Assembly (NCBI GenBank): GCA_024331125.1
Contig: JANDJI010000008.1
Span: forward strand, 24,350-88,349
Reading direction: 5' to 3'
Source: Nitrospira sp.
GTDB lineage: Bacteria > Nitrospirota > Nitrospiria > Nitrospirales > Nitrospiraceae
DNA length: 64,000 nucleotides
In this document: piece by piece, positions 8,510-17,198 of the stretch
How the letters are laid out: each line of letters opens with the position of its first letter
Numbering within the stretch: position 1 is the stretch's first letter
Made by a program: the position numbers and the translations under genes
Notes under the pieces: model-generated
Database searches by the model: none
What the model was told of the DNA's origin: nothing
What the model saw: the letters and a program-made list of their open reading frames with translations, nothing else

Positions 8510-10219
8510 ATGGGGATGGCAGCTAAAGACAGTGAGGCGAAGTTGGATCGAGACGCATTGGCCGCGTTGTATGAAGAAACGTTCCGCAATCTGGAAGAAG
8601 GGACGATCACCGAGGGCCGCGTGGTCGCGCTCACCAAAGACAAGGTGGTCGTGGACATCGGCTACAAATCGGAAGGCATGATTCCCAGCGACCAGTTTTC
8701 CCCGGAAGAGCTCTCCGCTCTGAAGGTCGGAGACAAGCTGCAAGTGTACATCGAGGAATGTGAGGACGCGGAGGGAAATCTCGTCCTGTCCAAAGAAAAA
8801 GCCGACAAGATGAAGATCTGGGAGGAACTCGAACGGCTCTACAAGGAAGAGAAGAGCATCGAGGGCAAGGTGATCTCCCGGATCAAGGGCGGCATGATGG
8901 TCGATATCGGCGTCAAAGCGTTCTTGCCGGGCTCTCAGATCGATCTCCATCCGGTTCGGGATCTGGATGCGCTGGTCGGCAAGACCTTCCCCTTAAAAAT
9001 CATCAAGATCAACCACCGGCGCGGCAACGTGGTGGTTTCCCGTCGCGTGCTGTTGGAGGAGACCAGGGATAAAAAGCGGCAGGTCACGCTGGCTAATCTC
9101 AAGGAAGGGCAGCTCATTCAAGGGACGGTTAAAAACATTACCGATTACGGGTCGTTCATCGATCTCGGCGGGATCGACGGATTGCTTCACATCACCGATA
9201 TGTCGTGGGGCCGCATCGGACATCCGTCGGAAATGTTTACGGTGGGTGACAAGGTGGAAGTCACCGTGCTGAAGTACGATCGCGAAACCGGTCGTATTTC
9301 GTTGGGATTGAAGCAAAAAAGCGCCGATCCCTGGACCAATGTCGTCGCCAAATACCCGGTGGGCGCCAGGGTGCGAGGTCGCGTGGTGAGCCTGACCGAT
9401 TATGGCGCGTTTGTCGAGCTCGAACCCGGCGTCGAGGGCTTGGTGCATGTTTCCGAAATGTCTTGGACCCATGAAGTCCGACATCCGTCGAAGGTGGTGG
9501 GAGTAGGGGATCAAGTGGAAGCCGCGGTGCTGAACGTCGATCCCGCGAGCAGAAAAATTTCCTTGGGCATGAAACAGACCGCTCCCAATCCATGGGACAT
9601 GATCGAGACCAAGTATCCCATCGGCACCAGGATCGAAGGGAAAATCAAAAGCTTGACCGATTTCGGCGCCTTCGTCGGGCTGGATGAGGGCATTGACGGC
9701 TTGATTCACATTTCCGACATGTCCTGGACCAAACACATTAAGCATCCGTCGGAACTCTTTAAGAAGGGTCAGCGAGTGGAAGCCGTCGTGTTGCGGATCG
9801 ACAAGGAAAAAGAGCGGCTATCACTGGGATACAAGCAATTGACCCGTGATCCGTGGGAAGACGCGATTCCATCGCGTTACCATGTGGGAGATTCCGTCGT
9901 CGGCAAGGTGAGCAAAATCGCCGACTTCGGGATTTTCGTCGAGTTGGACGGCGAGGTCGAAGGACTGATTCACGTCAGCGAGACGGGGATCGAGCCGCAT
10001 GCCAAGCTTGAAGAAAAGTTCAAATTGCAAGACAATGTGACGGCCAAGATCATCAAGGTCGATCGGGAAGAGCGAAAAATCGCCCTGAGCCTTCGGGGTC
10101 ATCAGCTCGATTCCGAGCGCAAAGAAGTCGATGAGTATCACTCGGCGCAGGGCACGCCGGACCAAAGTCTCGGACGAGCGGCCAAGCAAAACAGGAAATC
10201 GCCCCAGACCGGCGACTGA
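8510..10219 (+). CDS. rpsA: 30S ribosomal protein S1
   Basis: S1 unwinds mRNA leaders and docks them on the 30S subunit. The 569-residue protein has six consecutive S1/OB-fold repeats, each with a G-x-V ... DYG(A/S)F(V/I) ... GL(L/V/I)H(V/I)S core, for example near residues 208, 293, 380 and 467. The C-terminal tail is polar. A gtagga box lies 8-10 bases before the ATG; MGMAAKD leaves a second ATG at 8516 possible. It sits 54 bases after plsC and may have its own promoter. Six full repeats match the proteobacterial-type S1. Confidence 0.95.
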   Translation: MGMAAKDSEAKLDRDALAALYEETFRNLEEGTITEGRVVALTKDKVVVDIGYKSEGMIPSDQFSPEELSALKVGDKLQVYIEECEDAEGNLVLSKEKADKMKIWEELERLYKEEKSIEGKVISRIKGGMMVDIGVKAFLPGSQIDLHPVRDLDALVGKTFPLKIIKINHRRGNVVVSRRVLLEETRDKKRQVTLANLKEGQLIQGTVKNITDYGSFIDLGGIDGLLHITDMSWGRIGHPSEMFTVGDKVEVTVLKYDRETGRISLGLKQKSADPWTNVVAKYPVGARVRGRVVSLTDYGAFVELEPGVEGLVHVSEMSWTHEVRHPSKVVGVGDQVEAAVLNVDPASRKISLGMKQTAPNPWDMIETKYPIGTRIEGKIKSLTDFGAFVGLDEGIDGLIHISDMSWTKHIKHPSELFKKGQRVEAVVLRIDKEKERLSLGYKQLTRDPWEDAIPSRYHVGDSVVGKVSKIADFGIFVELDGEVEGLIHVSETGIEPHAKLEEKFKLQDNVTAKIIKVDREERKIALSLRGHQLDSERKEVDEYHSAQGTPDQSLGRAAKQNRKSPQTGD

Positions 10220-10269
10220 GGCGAGCCGGTAGAGCTCCTGCCGGCGGCGGATCGTTCCGTTGCTCGTGG

Positions 10270-11181
10270 ATGGCGTCCATGGAAGAAGAGACCGGGCAAA
10301 TCGATCGTCCTCGAAGGCGCCGGCCGCTGCGTACCCTGTTGTTGGTGCTCGCGGCCGGTTTTGGGTTCATGATCATTATCAACGCCTTGTTCCCCGATCT
10401 GGACTTGTCAGGCGGGGATCGGATCGCGTTGATTCGGGTCGAGGGGATTATCCTTGACTCCCAAGAGACGGTCGGCGAGTTGAGACGGTTCAGCGAGAAT
10501 CCGGCCGTCAAAGCCATCGTCTTGCGCATCGACAGTCCTGGGGGGGGAGTGGTTCCCTCTCAAGAAATCCACGATGAGATCAAACGCGTCCGGATGAAAA
10601 ACAACAAGGCGGTCATCGCTTCCATGGGGAGCGTGGCGGCGTCTGGGGGGTATTATATCGCCGTGGCGACCGATCGAATCGTCGCCAATCCGGGCACGCT
10701 GACCGGCAGCATCGGCGTGATCATGGAAACGGCCAATATCGAAGGGTTATTGCAAAAAATCGGCGTCGAGGGGGTTGTCATCAAAAGCGGCAAATACAAG
10801 GATGTCGGCTCGCCGCTTCGTAAAATGAGCGACGAAGAGCGGGGGTTGCTGCAAAGTGTGATGGACGACGTCCACAAACAGTTCATTGAAGCGGTGGCTG
10901 AGGGACGGGCGATCGAAATGACCGACGCGCAGGCTTTGGCGGACGGAAGGATTTTTACCGGCCGCCAAGCGAAGGACGCCAAGCTTGTCGACGAACTCGG
11001 CGATCTGGAAGACGCCATTCAGTTGGCTGCGGACGTCGTCGGGATTGAGGGGCCGCCCAAAGTCGTCGAGCCACGCCGGCGATTTTCCCTTCGTCAGATG
11101 CTGGAATCGAAGATGACGGGGCTCTTTCCGCCACTTCACTTTCACCCGGGCGTCAGCTTGAAGTATTTGATGGTGTTTTGA
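10270..11181 (+). CDS. sppA: signal peptide peptidase SppA (short, 36K type)
   Basis: This is a membrane-anchored serine protease that degrades cleaved signal peptides. It has 303 residues with an N-terminal anchor (about 19-40, LRTLLLVLAAGFGFMIIINA) after a basic stretch. The catalytic Ser is S125 in GSVAASGGYY, and the general-base Lys lies in the KSGKYKD segment, giving the Ser/Lys dyad of the ClpP-like S49 family. It is half the length of E. coli SppA and matches the single-domain form of Bacillus and archaea. It lies between rpsA and the HU/IHF gene. A second ClpP-class membrane protease, of NfeD type, occurs at 21847-23202. Confidence 0.93.
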   Translation: MASMEEETGQIDRPRRRRPLRTLLLVLAAGFGFMIIINALFPDLDLSGGDRIALIRVEGIILDSQETVGELRRFSENPAVKAIVLRIDSPGGGVVPSQEIHDEIKRVRMKNNKAVIASMGSVAASGGYYIAVATDRIVANPGTLTGSIGVIMETANIEGLLQKIGVEGVVIKSGKYKDVGSPLRKMSDEERGLLQSVMDDVHKQFIEAVAEGRAIEMTDAQALADGRIFTGRQAKDAKLVDELGDLEDAIQLAADVVGIEGPPKVVEPRRRFSLRQMLESKMTGLFPPLHFHPGVSLKYLMVF

Positions 11182-11222
11182 GGACAGCGCATTGAGCCGT
11201 CAATGATTCAAGAGGGAGGGAC

Positions 11223-11501
11223 ATGACAAAGGCACAAATCATCGAACAGGTTTCAGAACAAGTCCCTACATTGACGAAGCGGCAAGCCGAAGTCGTCGTC
11301 AACACGATTTTCGATTGCGTCAGAGACTCGCTCAAGAATGGCGACAAAACGGAAATCCGAGGATTCGGCAGTTTCAGACTCCGGGCGAGGCGCATGAAAG
11401 AAGGTCGCAATCCCAAGACCGGCGAGACGGTGGCCGTGCCGGCGAAACGAGTACCGTTTTTCAAAGCCGGAAAAGAGTTGAAAGAACTCTTGAACAAGTA
11501 A
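11223..11501 (+). CDS. HU/IHF-family DNA-binding protein (IHF-beta-like)
   Basis: A 92-residue DNA-bending protein. The IRGFGSF segment and the beta-arm signature GRNPKTGETVAVPAKRVPFFKAGKELKE identify the HU/IHF family; IRGFGSF and KRVPFFKAGKEL resemble IHF-beta (IhfB) more than HU. The ribosome binding site is strong (agagggaggg, 6 bases before the ATG). The next gene starts 27 bases after its stop, so co-expression with the PCP_red-repeat protein is likely. A partner IHF-alpha is not in this window, and whether it acts as homo- or heterodimer cannot be told. Confidence 0.9.
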   Translation: MTKAQIIEQVSEQVPTLTKRQAEVVVNTIFDCVRDSLKNGDKTEIRGFGSFRLRARRMKEGRNPKTGETVAVPAKRVPFFKAGKELKELLNK

Positions 11502-11527
11502 CCGTCAAAGAAGGTTTGGGCGAAACG

Positions 11528-12526
11528 ATGTCTGATTTACGGGAACAAGCCGCAACCGAAGTGTCCTGGACTACCGATGCGCTTCAGCGATTGGAGCGGG
11601 CGCCGGTCTTTCTTCGCGGCATGGTCCGCCGATTGGCCGAAAAAAAAGCGCGTGAGTTGGGGTACGCCGAGATCACGGGAGAGATTCTCGATCGATTCAA
11701 AAGCCAAATGATGGGCGGCGCGGGCGGACGGGCGGGAAGTCCATCGGCGGACGAAGCAAGCGCAGGAGGGCGCTTCCCATGGACCGCCGCCGCCCGTGAA
11801 CGACTGGCGAGCGTGCCGGAGTTCATGCGTCCGATGATCGAACAAATCACCGAAGAGATCGCGAAGGAACGGGGTCATCTGGAAGTCAACGTCGAGTTGT
11901 ACGACAAGGTTGAATCACTCGGCGACCTGTCGGACGGCGAAGAAACGACGATGGAGTGGACTGATGAAGCCGTGGCGATGCTCCAGGAGAAACTGAGCCA
12001 GACGCCTCCCATCGCGGTCGAGTTCGTTTCCGACATGCTGAAGCGCGACGCGGAAGATTTGGCCAGGCAGAGAGGGGCGAATCGAATCGATGAAACCACC
12101 CTGCGCGACCTGTGGGAGTCTCCGCTTCGCCGAGTCGCATGGACCGACGAGGCATGGAAGCGACTCCAGTCGTCTCCCGACTTCGTGCGCAGCGGGATTC
12201 GAAAGGCGGCGGAGCGGCGGGCAAGGAAACTGGGATTGCCGGAGATTGATTCCGCCCATCTGACCCTATTTAGAAATCAAGCGATGATGAAAGCGGTCAA
12301 ACGCATTCGCTCATTTGGGTATCGCGAGCTGACGTTTGACGCGTTTGAAACGGCGCTTCAGCGGACAAAGCGTCTCCAAGGAAACGACCAGGCGCAGAAA
12401 AGACTTCAGGAGATTCGCAACCACTTTGCCGACCCTTCGACCAAGAAACCGGAAGGAGACACATTGGGCGCCGAACTCATGGATCGTTTCCGGAAGTATC
12501 TGAAGGGAGAAGGGTCGCTGCCGTAA
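11528..12526 (+). CDS. tandem PCP_red-domain protein (four repeats)
   Basis: A 332-residue protein made almost wholly of repeats of about 50 residues of the form (V/F/M)-x-W-T-x-x-A-x-x-R-L-x-x-x-P-x-F-x-R-x-x-(I/V)-x-x-x-x-E-x-x-A-(R/K). Copies start near residues 11, 79, 140 and 197; the third is the most divergent. This is the PCP_red fold, known as the C-terminal domain of the B subunit of light-independent protochlorophyllide reductase. No nitrogenase-like catalytic domain is attached and no chlorophyll genes are near. Function is unknown; a redox or tetrapyrrole-linked role would be a guess. ATG 11528 is preferred because the frame upstream is inside the HU/IHF gene. Confidence 0.75.
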   Translation: MSDLREQAATEVSWTTDALQRLERAPVFLRGMVRRLAEKKARELGYAEITGEILDRFKSQMMGGAGGRAGSPSADEASAGGRFPWTAAARERLASVPEFMRPMIEQITEEIAKERGHLEVNVELYDKVESLGDLSDGEETTMEWTDEAVAMLQEKLSQTPPIAVEFVSDMLKRDAEDLARQRGANRIDETTLRDLWESPLRRVAWTDEAWKRLQSSPDFVRSGIRKAAERRARKLGLPEIDSAHLTLFRNQAMMKAVKRIRSFGYRELTFDAFETALQRTKRLQGNDQAQKRLQEIRNHFADPSTKKPEGDTLGAELMDRFRKYLKGEGSLP

Positions 12527-12679
12527 ATCGAGCAGGCTCGGCGGACCTCGCCTGTGCCCCTTCGATTCCACCATACAACCAACTCGCTCAGCGGGCCTCT
12601 CTCGCTGGGAAAACTGCATAGTGCCTCGACGGGAGGGATGGGTAATACCGAGGACTTCCAGGTTGAAGCACGCCGCTAA

Positions 12680-13000
12680 TCAGGAAGCCATGGTGGGTTT
12701 GGGCCAGAACTTGTGGCGGATTTGGGGCAGCGGTTCGTTTTCAAAGTTTGGAATATCGTAGAGACATCGATCGATGGTCGCCACTTCTTCTTCGGTCAAT
12801 TCCAACGTGACCTTTTTCTTCCAAAATTGATCCAGCGTGAAGTAATCCCCGGATGAGGGTTTTTCGGCCAACAACGCCTTCATCTTTTGAAATCCCGCCG
12901 AGTCGACACCTCCGATGCGTCCCTTATTCCGATCGTGGCACCAACGCAGCACCTCTGCGATTCCATACATGGTAATGTCGATTTTCACGGTGTCACCCAT
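12680..13000 (-). CDS. conserved hypothetical protein, 106 aa
   Basis: The minus-strand ATG at 13000 is preceded by a near-perfect gaggagg ribosome binding site, so this gene is well supported even though no family is recognised. The protein (MGDTVKIDITMYGIAEVL...) is soluble and mixed charge, with a WCHDRNKGR segment and an aromatic C-terminus (KFWPKPTMAS). No signal peptide or membrane segment is visible. It is divergent from the FG-GAP lipoprotein gene and separated from it by about 214 bases of promoter-like sequence. An alternative start at 13015 would add only five residues and lacks a ribosome binding site. Confidence 0.72.
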   Translation of the reverse strand: MGDTVKIDITMYGIAEVLRWCHDRNKGRIGGVDSAGFQKMKALLAEKPSSGDYFTLDQFWKKKVTLELTEEEVATIDRCLYDIPNFENEPLPQIRHKFWPKPTMAS

Positions 13001-13069
13001 TGCATTCCTCCTCAAAGAAAGGGAACTGATTCTAGCGTAATCTCGATCTGAAATTCAAAGGCCATGACA

Positions 13070-13099
13070 TTGTCAGGGGAAAGATCTCTCTCGTATACT
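13070..13099 (+). promoter_or_regulatory. candidate sigma-70 promoter for the FG-GAP repeat gene
   Basis: TTGTCA (13070-13075), an 18-base spacer and TATACT (13094-13099) match the -35/-10 consensus at 5/6 and 5/6. A transcript would begin near 13106 and carry a leader of about 108 bases. That leader includes a GC-rich imperfect palindrome around GATCGGCCGGCCGGTC (about 13152-13167). Based on sequence match only. Confidence 0.45.
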
Positions 13100-13214
13100 T
13101 TAGCGATACTCTCTTGTGGAGGAAGGGAGCGCACGGAACTCTTGGAAAGCCGATCGGCCGGCCGGTCGATCGTCCTTCATGGCGATGTGGAATACGTGAT
13201 CGACGAATAAGAAC

Positions 13215-14387
13215 ATGGATTATAAGAAGGCGCTGTCCGCCATACGGTACAAACAGCACCTCGTGGTCGCCCTAATCGGTCTTGGGCTGGGGGCCTCGAT
13301 CGGTTGCCCCAAGACGGAACAATACAATCCCCCCGATCTTTTTTATTATTTCGCCAGCTACAAAGTCGGGAAGAATCCCACGACCGTCGTCGCGGCCGAT
13401 TTCAACCATGATTCCTACACCGACCTTGTGACCACCAATATTGCGAGCAACACGCTGTCCATCTTGTTGGGGAACGGTGACGGAACCTTTCAGGATCAGA
13501 TCCAGCTTCACGTTTGCCAGGAACCACGCTCGCTTGTCTTGGGCGATTTCAACCACGACCTCCATGAGGACGTGGCCCTCGCTTGTTCGGGGGGAGATGA
13601 AATAGAAGTTCTGTTTGGTCACGGGAACGGCAAGTTTACGGAAGGTCCCCGTTATCCGGTCTATCGCGCACCCGTGTCTCTTGCAAGCGATGACTTAAAC
13701 GGTGATCAGCATCTCGATCTGGTCGTCGCGTTGCGCAACGACAAGGTCAAGGTGTTTCTCGGCGACGGGACCGGCGAGTTTAAGCCGGGCGCCCAATATG
13801 AGTATGGAGACACCCCTACGTCCGTCACGCTGTCCGATCTCGATGGCGACGGAAAACTCGATCTTATCGTCACAAACGGCGGCCACATGTCGAAAGGAGT
13901 CTCGATTTGGCTCGGCAATGGCGACGGGTCGTTTCGAGATCCTAAAGACTACCAGGCCGGCAGGCGACCGTTGGGAGTGACCCTGGCTGATTTCAACAAC
14001 GACCGGCGGAGCGACCTCTTGGTGATCAACGGAGAAAAAGACAGCATCACCACGCTGCTGGGCAACGGGAACGCGACGTTTCGTCCCGGGCGCGATTCCG
14101 GAGCCAATGCCGGACCCAATTGCGGGTTGGCGCGGGATTTCAACGGAGACCATCTGGTCGACGTGGCCGTCGTCAATCTCCAATCAAGCGATCTGTCCAT
14201 TCTCTTTGGGAAAGGCGACGGGACGTTTCACTATCCTCCGCGGAATTATCGAACGCAAGCCGGGCCGTTTGCGGTCACATTATTCCGCGCGACGACCACG
14301 GGAACGGAAGAGCCCGGTTTGGCCATCGCGGATAACGGAAGCGGGAGCGTCTCGATTTTTCTCCATCGCGGCTTGAGGCCGTCGTAA
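13215..14387 (+). CDS. secreted FG-GAP/VCBS repeat protein, probable lipoprotein
   Basis: The 390-residue protein has an N-terminal hydrophobic signal (HLVVALIGLGLGASIGC) ending in a Cys that could be lipidated, although SIGC is not a canonical lipobox. The rest is six or seven repeats of about 48 residues carrying Ca-binding loops of FG-GAP type: DFNHDSYTDL, DFNHDLHEDV, DLNGDQHLDL, DLDGDGKLDL, DFNNDRRSDL and DFNGDHLVDV, each followed by LLGNGDGTF-like strands. This predicts a beta-propeller at the cell surface, as in integrin-alpha-like proteins. Ligand unknown. It is monocistronic. Confidence 0.85.
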   Translation: MDYKKALSAIRYKQHLVVALIGLGLGASIGCPKTEQYNPPDLFYYFASYKVGKNPTTVVAADFNHDSYTDLVTTNIASNTLSILLGNGDGTFQDQIQLHVCQEPRSLVLGDFNHDLHEDVALACSGGDEIEVLFGHGNGKFTEGPRYPVYRAPVSLASDDLNGDQHLDLVVALRNDKVKVFLGDGTGEFKPGAQYEYGDTPTSVTLSDLDGDGKLDLIVTNGGHMSKGVSIWLGNGDGSFRDPKDYQAGRRPLGVTLADFNNDRRSDLLVINGEKDSITTLLGNGNATFRPGRDSGANAGPNCGLARDFNGDHLVDVAVVNLQSSDLSILFGKGDGTFHYPPRNYRTQAGPFAVTLFRATTTGTEEPGLAIADNGSGSVSIFLHRGLRPS

Positions 14388-14515
14388 CCGTCAAGCGTCC
14401 GGACATCGAGCGGCGGCGGAACGTCGCTTCATGCAAACACGTCTCTGCTTGACAGCATCGAGACCCTCCGATACAGTTGCCCGCGAGCCCACCCTTATGG
14501 CGAGCAATCACAACG

Positions 14516-14722
14516 ATGGCGCTTCGATCGTTTCTTTGGTGGTTCATGATAGGGGCGCTGCTGACCCTCTCCGTGCTGATGGTTCAGGGCGGGGTCCGCG
14601 ATTTGTGGGAGGGAACCCAGCGTGCCGGTGAAACGAACATCTTTGTGTATTTCGGCACCACGCTGCTTGGCGGCGGGTTGCTCGCCGGGTGCGTCGCGCT
14701 GATCATGAACCGACTTCGGTGA
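14516..14722 (+). CDS. small membrane protein, two predicted TM helices
   Basis: From ATG 14516 the product is about 68 residues (MALRSFLWWFMIGALLTL...), with one hydrophobic helix at the N-terminus (about 3-24) and a second near the C-terminus (FGTTLLGGGLLAGCVALIM). A TTG at 14477 would extend it but gives a poor N-terminus. It precedes the zinc-ribbon gene by 20 bases on the same strand and may be the first gene of a short operon leading into the carboxypeptidase gene. I recognise no family. Confidence 0.5.
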   Translation: MALRSFLWWFMIGALLTLSVLMVQGGVRDLWEGTQRAGETNIFVYFGTTLLGGGLLAGCVALIMNRLR

Positions 14723-14742
14723 TTGAAGGCCCGTCTCAAAGA

Positions 14743-14931
14743 ATGCAATGTTTCAGGTGTAACGGATGCATGACGGTCGAGCGACATTACACGTTGCTCA
14801 ATCGACGGATTCATGCCCGGTGTATCAACTGTGGATTCTGGATAGACTTGGCCGACTTGCTGAGGTTTTTCCACAAGGTGATCGACAGCGGACTTAAAGG
14901 GCGAAAGGTTCAGGAAACCTTATCGTTGTGA
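14743..14931 (+). CDS. small zinc-ribbon-like protein
   Basis: A 62-residue product from ATG 14743 (MQCFRCNGCMTVER). CFRC and CINC about 27 residues apart form a candidate four-Cys zinc site, followed by a helical tail (WIDLADLLRFFHKVIDSGL). The pattern resembles short zinc-ribbon proteins common in delta-proteobacteria and Nitrospirota. Its TGA overlaps a possible GTG of the next gene, and an aaggagg box for that gene lies just after it, so the two are probably co-translated. Function unknown. Confidence 0.6.
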   Translation: MQCFRCNGCMTVERHYTLLNRRIHARCINCGFWIDLADLLRFFHKVIDSGLKGRKVQETLSL

Positions 14932-14948
14932 TAAGGAGGCGTCCGCTC

Positions 14949-15902
14949 TTGAGAAAAAAGGTTCGGGCACGCCCCGTTTTCTCCTTGCCGATGCATCGAT
15001 GTGCGCCCGCTCTCGGACGGATGGCGCGGATTGCAATGCTCGGCTTCTTTCTGCCGCTCTTGTCGTCTGCGTTGGCTTACGCCGAAAACGTCATCCCCCA
15101 CAACGTCGTCCCCAGCAGAGAGACCGTCTATTCGGCAGCCTCCTTCCACCATGCTCTCCCGTGGAGAAAGGTGCCGGCTCACAGCGTGCTCTTAAAAGAC
15201 CTCCGGTCCGGTCGAGTGCTGTACGAATACGAGGCGGGAAAACGGCTCTCTCCGGCGAGTTTAACCAAAATCATGTCGGCGCTCGTCATTCTTGAAAAGG
15301 GACATCTGGGGGAATATGCCACCGTCAGCCGGAACGCCGCCGCCGCGCCCAGGAGCCACCTTGGACTGCGAACGGGCGAAGTGTTTCGCCTGGAGGATTT
15401 GCTCAAAGCCATGCTGATTGTCTCGGCCAACGACGCTTGTTTGGCGGCCGTTGAGCATGTCGGCGGGGATGAAGCGCAATTTGTTCGTCTTATGAACGAC
15501 AAGGCCGCCGAACTCGGGCTGAACGACACCCATTTCAACAACGCCTGTGGATTCGACGCCCCCGATCATTATTCCACGGCCGAAGACCTTGCCAAGCTGA
15601 GCGAAATCGCCATGCGGCACCCGGTGTTTCGTGAGCTCGTTCGCGAGAAGCGGGATCTCATTATGCCCGTCAGTGGACGTCGGTCGTATCTCTTGCACAA
15701 CACCAATCGCCTGTTGGGGCGCATTCCTGGCGTCGAAGGAGTCAAAACCGGATTTACCTCCAAAGCAGGGCGCTGTCTTGTCGCCAAAGTATCCCAAGAC
15801 GGCAACGATCTTCTCTTGGTGATCCTGAACTCCAATCGTCGTTGGATTATGGCCGAAAGTCTGATCGATTACGGCATTCGGCTCACTGGTTCTGCTCGAT
15901 AG
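14949..15902 (+). CDS. D-alanyl-D-alanine carboxypeptidase (penicillin-binding protein 5/6 family)
   Basis: A serine D,D-carboxypeptidase that trims peptidoglycan pentapeptides in the periplasm. All three S11 family motifs are present: SLTK, SAN and KTG (in VEGVKTGFT). The preferred start is TTG 14949, because aaggagg (14933-14939) lies 9 bases upstream; this gives 317 residues with a long basic n-region and the signal core MARIAMLGFFLPLLSSALAYA. An earlier GTG at 14928 lacks this spacing. The C-terminal amphipathic anchor domain of PBP5 seems absent or very short, so the enzyme may be soluble in the periplasm. Confidence 0.9.
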   Translation: MRKKVRARPVFSLPMHRCAPALGRMARIAMLGFFLPLLSSALAYAENVIPHNVVPSRETVYSAASFHHALPWRKVPAHSVLLKDLRSGRVLYEYEAGKRLSPASLTKIMSALVILEKGHLGEYATVSRNAAAAPRSHLGLRTGEVFRLEDLLKAMLIVSANDACLAAVEHVGGDEAQFVRLMNDKAAELGLNDTHFNNACGFDAPDHYSTAEDLAKLSEIAMRHPVFRELVREKRDLIMPVSGRRSYLLHNTNRLLGRIPGVEGVKTGFTSKAGRCLVAKVSQDGNDLLLVILNSNRRWIMAESLIDYGIRLTGSAR

Positions 15903-16122
15903 TCGCTGCGCGCACTCTCCGCGAGGATCTTCATGCGGCCGCCGTTCCCGCCGGCGGGGCCAACGGATGCTTGCCGAAGGAACGAAAATCTCCCCTCTCA
16001 TCTGGCTCGGGTCCGCCGCCGAATCAGTCAGAGACCGAACATCGGCCGGGAGAGAAACATTCCGAGCCGCACGGTCATTCGTCGTGCGGAAAATGAAACA
16101 GGATCGCGATTGCGGCGAGCGG

Positions 16123-16656
16123 CTACCGGGGTCGGGCAAACTCGATGTTCACGTCCTTGCCCAGATAGTTGACTTGAAATCCCTGCTTATCATAGGCCAG
16201 AACGGCTCCCATGACGTTTTCATCTCCGTAGTCTTCCGCGCCCAACACCTTTCGGATTTCATCGGGACTGTCGCTGTTCAAGACGTTGCGGAAGATGCCT
16301 CTCGTTTTGTACGCAAAGCGGTTGTTGATAAAAATGAGATCGACTTTTCCGTCTTGAACGCGAACGCCGGCCATCGGTCCCGTCGGTTTCCGTTGATCAA
16401 TCAGGAAAATAAAGTTGGCCTCTTGCTCGGCCTTGACGCCGGAGATTTTCCCGCTCATCAGCGACTCGACGGCCTTGGCCTCCGAATCGCCGAGTTTGAC
16501 TCCAAACAGAGACACGTTCATGCTCGAAACGTCTTTGGGCTCCATGACGTCGTCCTGGCTCAGTTCGTACGGCTCCGCAAAGACCGAGGGGCCCAAGCCG
16601 AACATGATCCCCATCACGAACCAAGCGGCCACCCTCGTTACACGACGATTCCCCAT
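16123..16656 (-). CDS. exported hypothetical protein, 177 aa
   Basis: The minus-strand ATG at 16656 follows an aaaggagaa ribosome binding site and begins a classical signal peptide (basic MGNRR, then AAWFVMGIMFGLG, cleavage near SVFA). The mature part contains two similar short blocks (VSLFGVKLGDSEAKAVESL and GIFRNVLNSDSPDEIRKVLG) that look like a duplicated beta-alpha unit, as in small periplasmic proteins that pair a 'GVKLGDS' strand-turn with a helix. No catalytic motif is evident. The 220 bases between it and the carboxypeptidase gene (tail to tail) show no gene. Confidence 0.7.
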   Translation of the reverse strand: MGNRRVTRVAAWFVMGIMFGLGPSVFAEPYELSQDDVMEPKDVSSMNVSLFGVKLGDSEAKAVESLMSGKISGVKAEQEANFIFLIDQRKPTGPMAGVRVQDGKVDLIFINNRFAYKTRGIFRNVLNSDSPDEIRKVLGAEDYGDENVMGAVLAYDKQGFQVNYLGKDVNIEFARPR

Positions 16657-16848
16657 GTTCTTCTCCTTTAATTTAATTGAGCGCGGTCTGTTGTTTGCGA
16701 ATCTGCCTGTGCCTGCGGACAACGGCCTTGAGCGGTCCGTCGGCGGCATGGCCTTGATTGTAAGAAGGAGGTGCGCCCGCGGCAAGAAACAGACTTGGTG
16801 AGACATGACGACGCGGGAACAAAGGTCGAAACGGCATGGAGTCTCACG

Positions 16849-17142
16849 CTAAGGCTGTGCAGCCGTCTGCAGCAACAGTTCGCCGAGCCGGCGAAGGCGG
16901 ATAAAGTAGGCGAGAGGGGCGGCGTCCAGATCCTCCGTCACCGAATCGAGTTCCGTCAAACAGTCTTTCAATATGGCCAATCGCTGGTCGTCAAGCCCGT
17001 CCGGACTATCAAGGTAATATATCACACAGCCGCTGATGACCGTGTCGAGGGTCATCAGTTGACCTTGATGCGAGCTGGCAAAAACGGGCCAGTCTTCTTG
17101 GCAGTGCCGGTTCCATGCAGTCTCGATTTGCTGTTTCGTCAT
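16849..17142 (-). CDS. hypothetical protein, 97 aa
   Basis: A short soluble protein starting at minus-strand ATG 17142 (MTKQQIETAWNRHC), backed by a ggagg ribosome binding site 5 bases upstream. It is predicted to be mostly alpha-helical, with an acidic middle (DSPDGLDDQRLAILKDCLTELDSVTEDLD) and a C-terminal LRRLGELLLQTAA helix. It lies 56 bases downstream of the glutamate dehydrogenase gene on the same strand and may be its last cistron. No family recognised. Confidence 0.6.
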   Translation of the reverse strand: MTKQQIETAWNRHCQEDWPVFASSHQGQLMTLDTVISGCVIYYLDSPDGLDDQRLAILKDCLTELDSVTEDLDAAPLAYFIRLRRLGELLLQTAAQP

Positions 17143-17198
17143 GGGATCCTCCGGCATCCGATCGGCATCGGCCGTCGTCCGGCTCGGTTCGCCTCGTC